Source: Ilumatobacter nonamiensis YM16-303 (GTDB lineage: Bacteria; Actinomycetota; Acidimicrobiia; Acidimicrobiales; Ilumatobacteraceae). Taken from it: a stretch of 40,847 nt of DNA. Below are positions 40,746 through 40,847 of this stretch, piece by piece. The position numbers and the translations under genes are program-made. Location of the stretch: positions 1-40,847 of the forward strand of contig NZ_BAOL01000004.1 of the NCBI RefSeq assembly GCF_000350145.1, read 5' to 3'. Under the pieces are notes generated by a model, which did not search any database, was not told where the DNA came from, and worked only from the letters and a program-made list of their open reading frames with translations. The first letter of the stretch is position 1; each line of letters starts with the position of its first letter.

Positions 40746-40813
40746 GGTCCGAAAATAGGCTCTGAGCTGGTCGAATAGCTATCTACCAGGCGCGATGCCG
40801 ATGCGGCCCGAGT

Positions 40814-40847
40814 GCTTCCCAAGCTGAGAACGCGGGTTCGATTCCCG
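40814..40847 (+). other. 3' half of tRNA-Gly(CCC), probable att site at the island edge
   Basis: From 40814 the sequence matches a tRNA 3' half: anticodon loop TTCCCAA (40816-40822, anticodon CCC), 3' stem GCTGA, variable bases GAAC, T stem GCGGG, loop TTCGATT and the start of the closing CCCG, where the window ends. To the left only two bases (GC at 40814-40815) pair with the 3' anticodon stem; the next three positions mismatch and no D-arm is present. So only the 3' half is here, as left behind when an element integrates at the anticodon loop of a tRNA gene. Confidence 0.75.

Noticed and set aside
40814-40847. A complete tRNA gene
   Set aside because: The 5' anticodon stem pairs only at two positions and no D-arm or acceptor stem lies upstream; only the 3' half is present.

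Overview
The window is high-GC DNA with many GTG starts and a long MobF relaxase of actinobacterial TraA type. This points to an actinobacterium, possibly of the Acidimicrobiia. The lineage is inferred from composition and gene style only; there is no rRNA or core marker gene to confirm it.

The content is that of a mobile defence island. The right edge ends inside the 3' half of a tRNA-Gly(CCC) gene (from about 40814). It has no matching 5' half, as expected where an element has integrated into a tRNA gene. Just inside lie repeats that could be integrase arm sites and an antitoxin/ParE-type toxin pair. Mobility genes sit in the left half: a tyrosine recombinase whose C-terminal catalytic motif is disturbed by two compensating homopolymer indels (4410-5321), a small excisionase-like HTH protein (9561-9854), a block of direct repeats (9855-10030), a 1434-residue MobF relaxase/helicase (10326-14630) and an XRE regulator (14973-15242).

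Layout: (1) 296-3610, minus strand, three genes: a pentapeptide-repeat membrane protein, an HhH-GPD-like protein and an unknown protein with a C-terminal glycine-rich membrane hairpin. (2) 3784-4235, a probably frameshifted Excalibur/membrane gene. (3) 4410-5321, integrase. (4) 5558-9053, a two-gene Gabija-like system (OLD ATPase/TOPRIM nuclease plus UvrD-like helicase). (5) 9312-15242, transfer and excision functions. (6) 15306-20672, plus strand: a treble-clef/GIY-YIG-like protein, then an McrB with an EVE/PUA-like reader and its McrC nuclease. (7) 39559 down to 20890, minus strand: eight co-directional genes, nearly all overlapping at stop/start. The order is giant DEAD/DEAH helicase with DUF1998 and a nuclease-like tail, SNF2 helicase, N6-adenine methylase, two unrecognised proteins, a second McrB (Mrr-N-like plus PUA-like reader), its McrC, and a DUF6602-like nuclease-fold protein. 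(8) 40091-40650, toxin-antitoxin pair.

How the parts fit: the helicase/SNF2/methylase trio resembles the DISARM class 1 core (drmA/B, drmD, drmMI), with the helicase and DUF1998 halves on one chain and a C-terminal nuclease-like domain that may stand in for DrmC. It is coupled by 4-bp overlaps to two unknown proteins, and after 95 bp is followed by a complete McrBC module plus a further nuclease-fold protein. A modification-dependent nuclease downstream of a modification enzyme is an unusual pairing. This eight-gene array is the best candidate for an undescribed or composite defence system. The left three-gene cassette is a second, weaker candidate.
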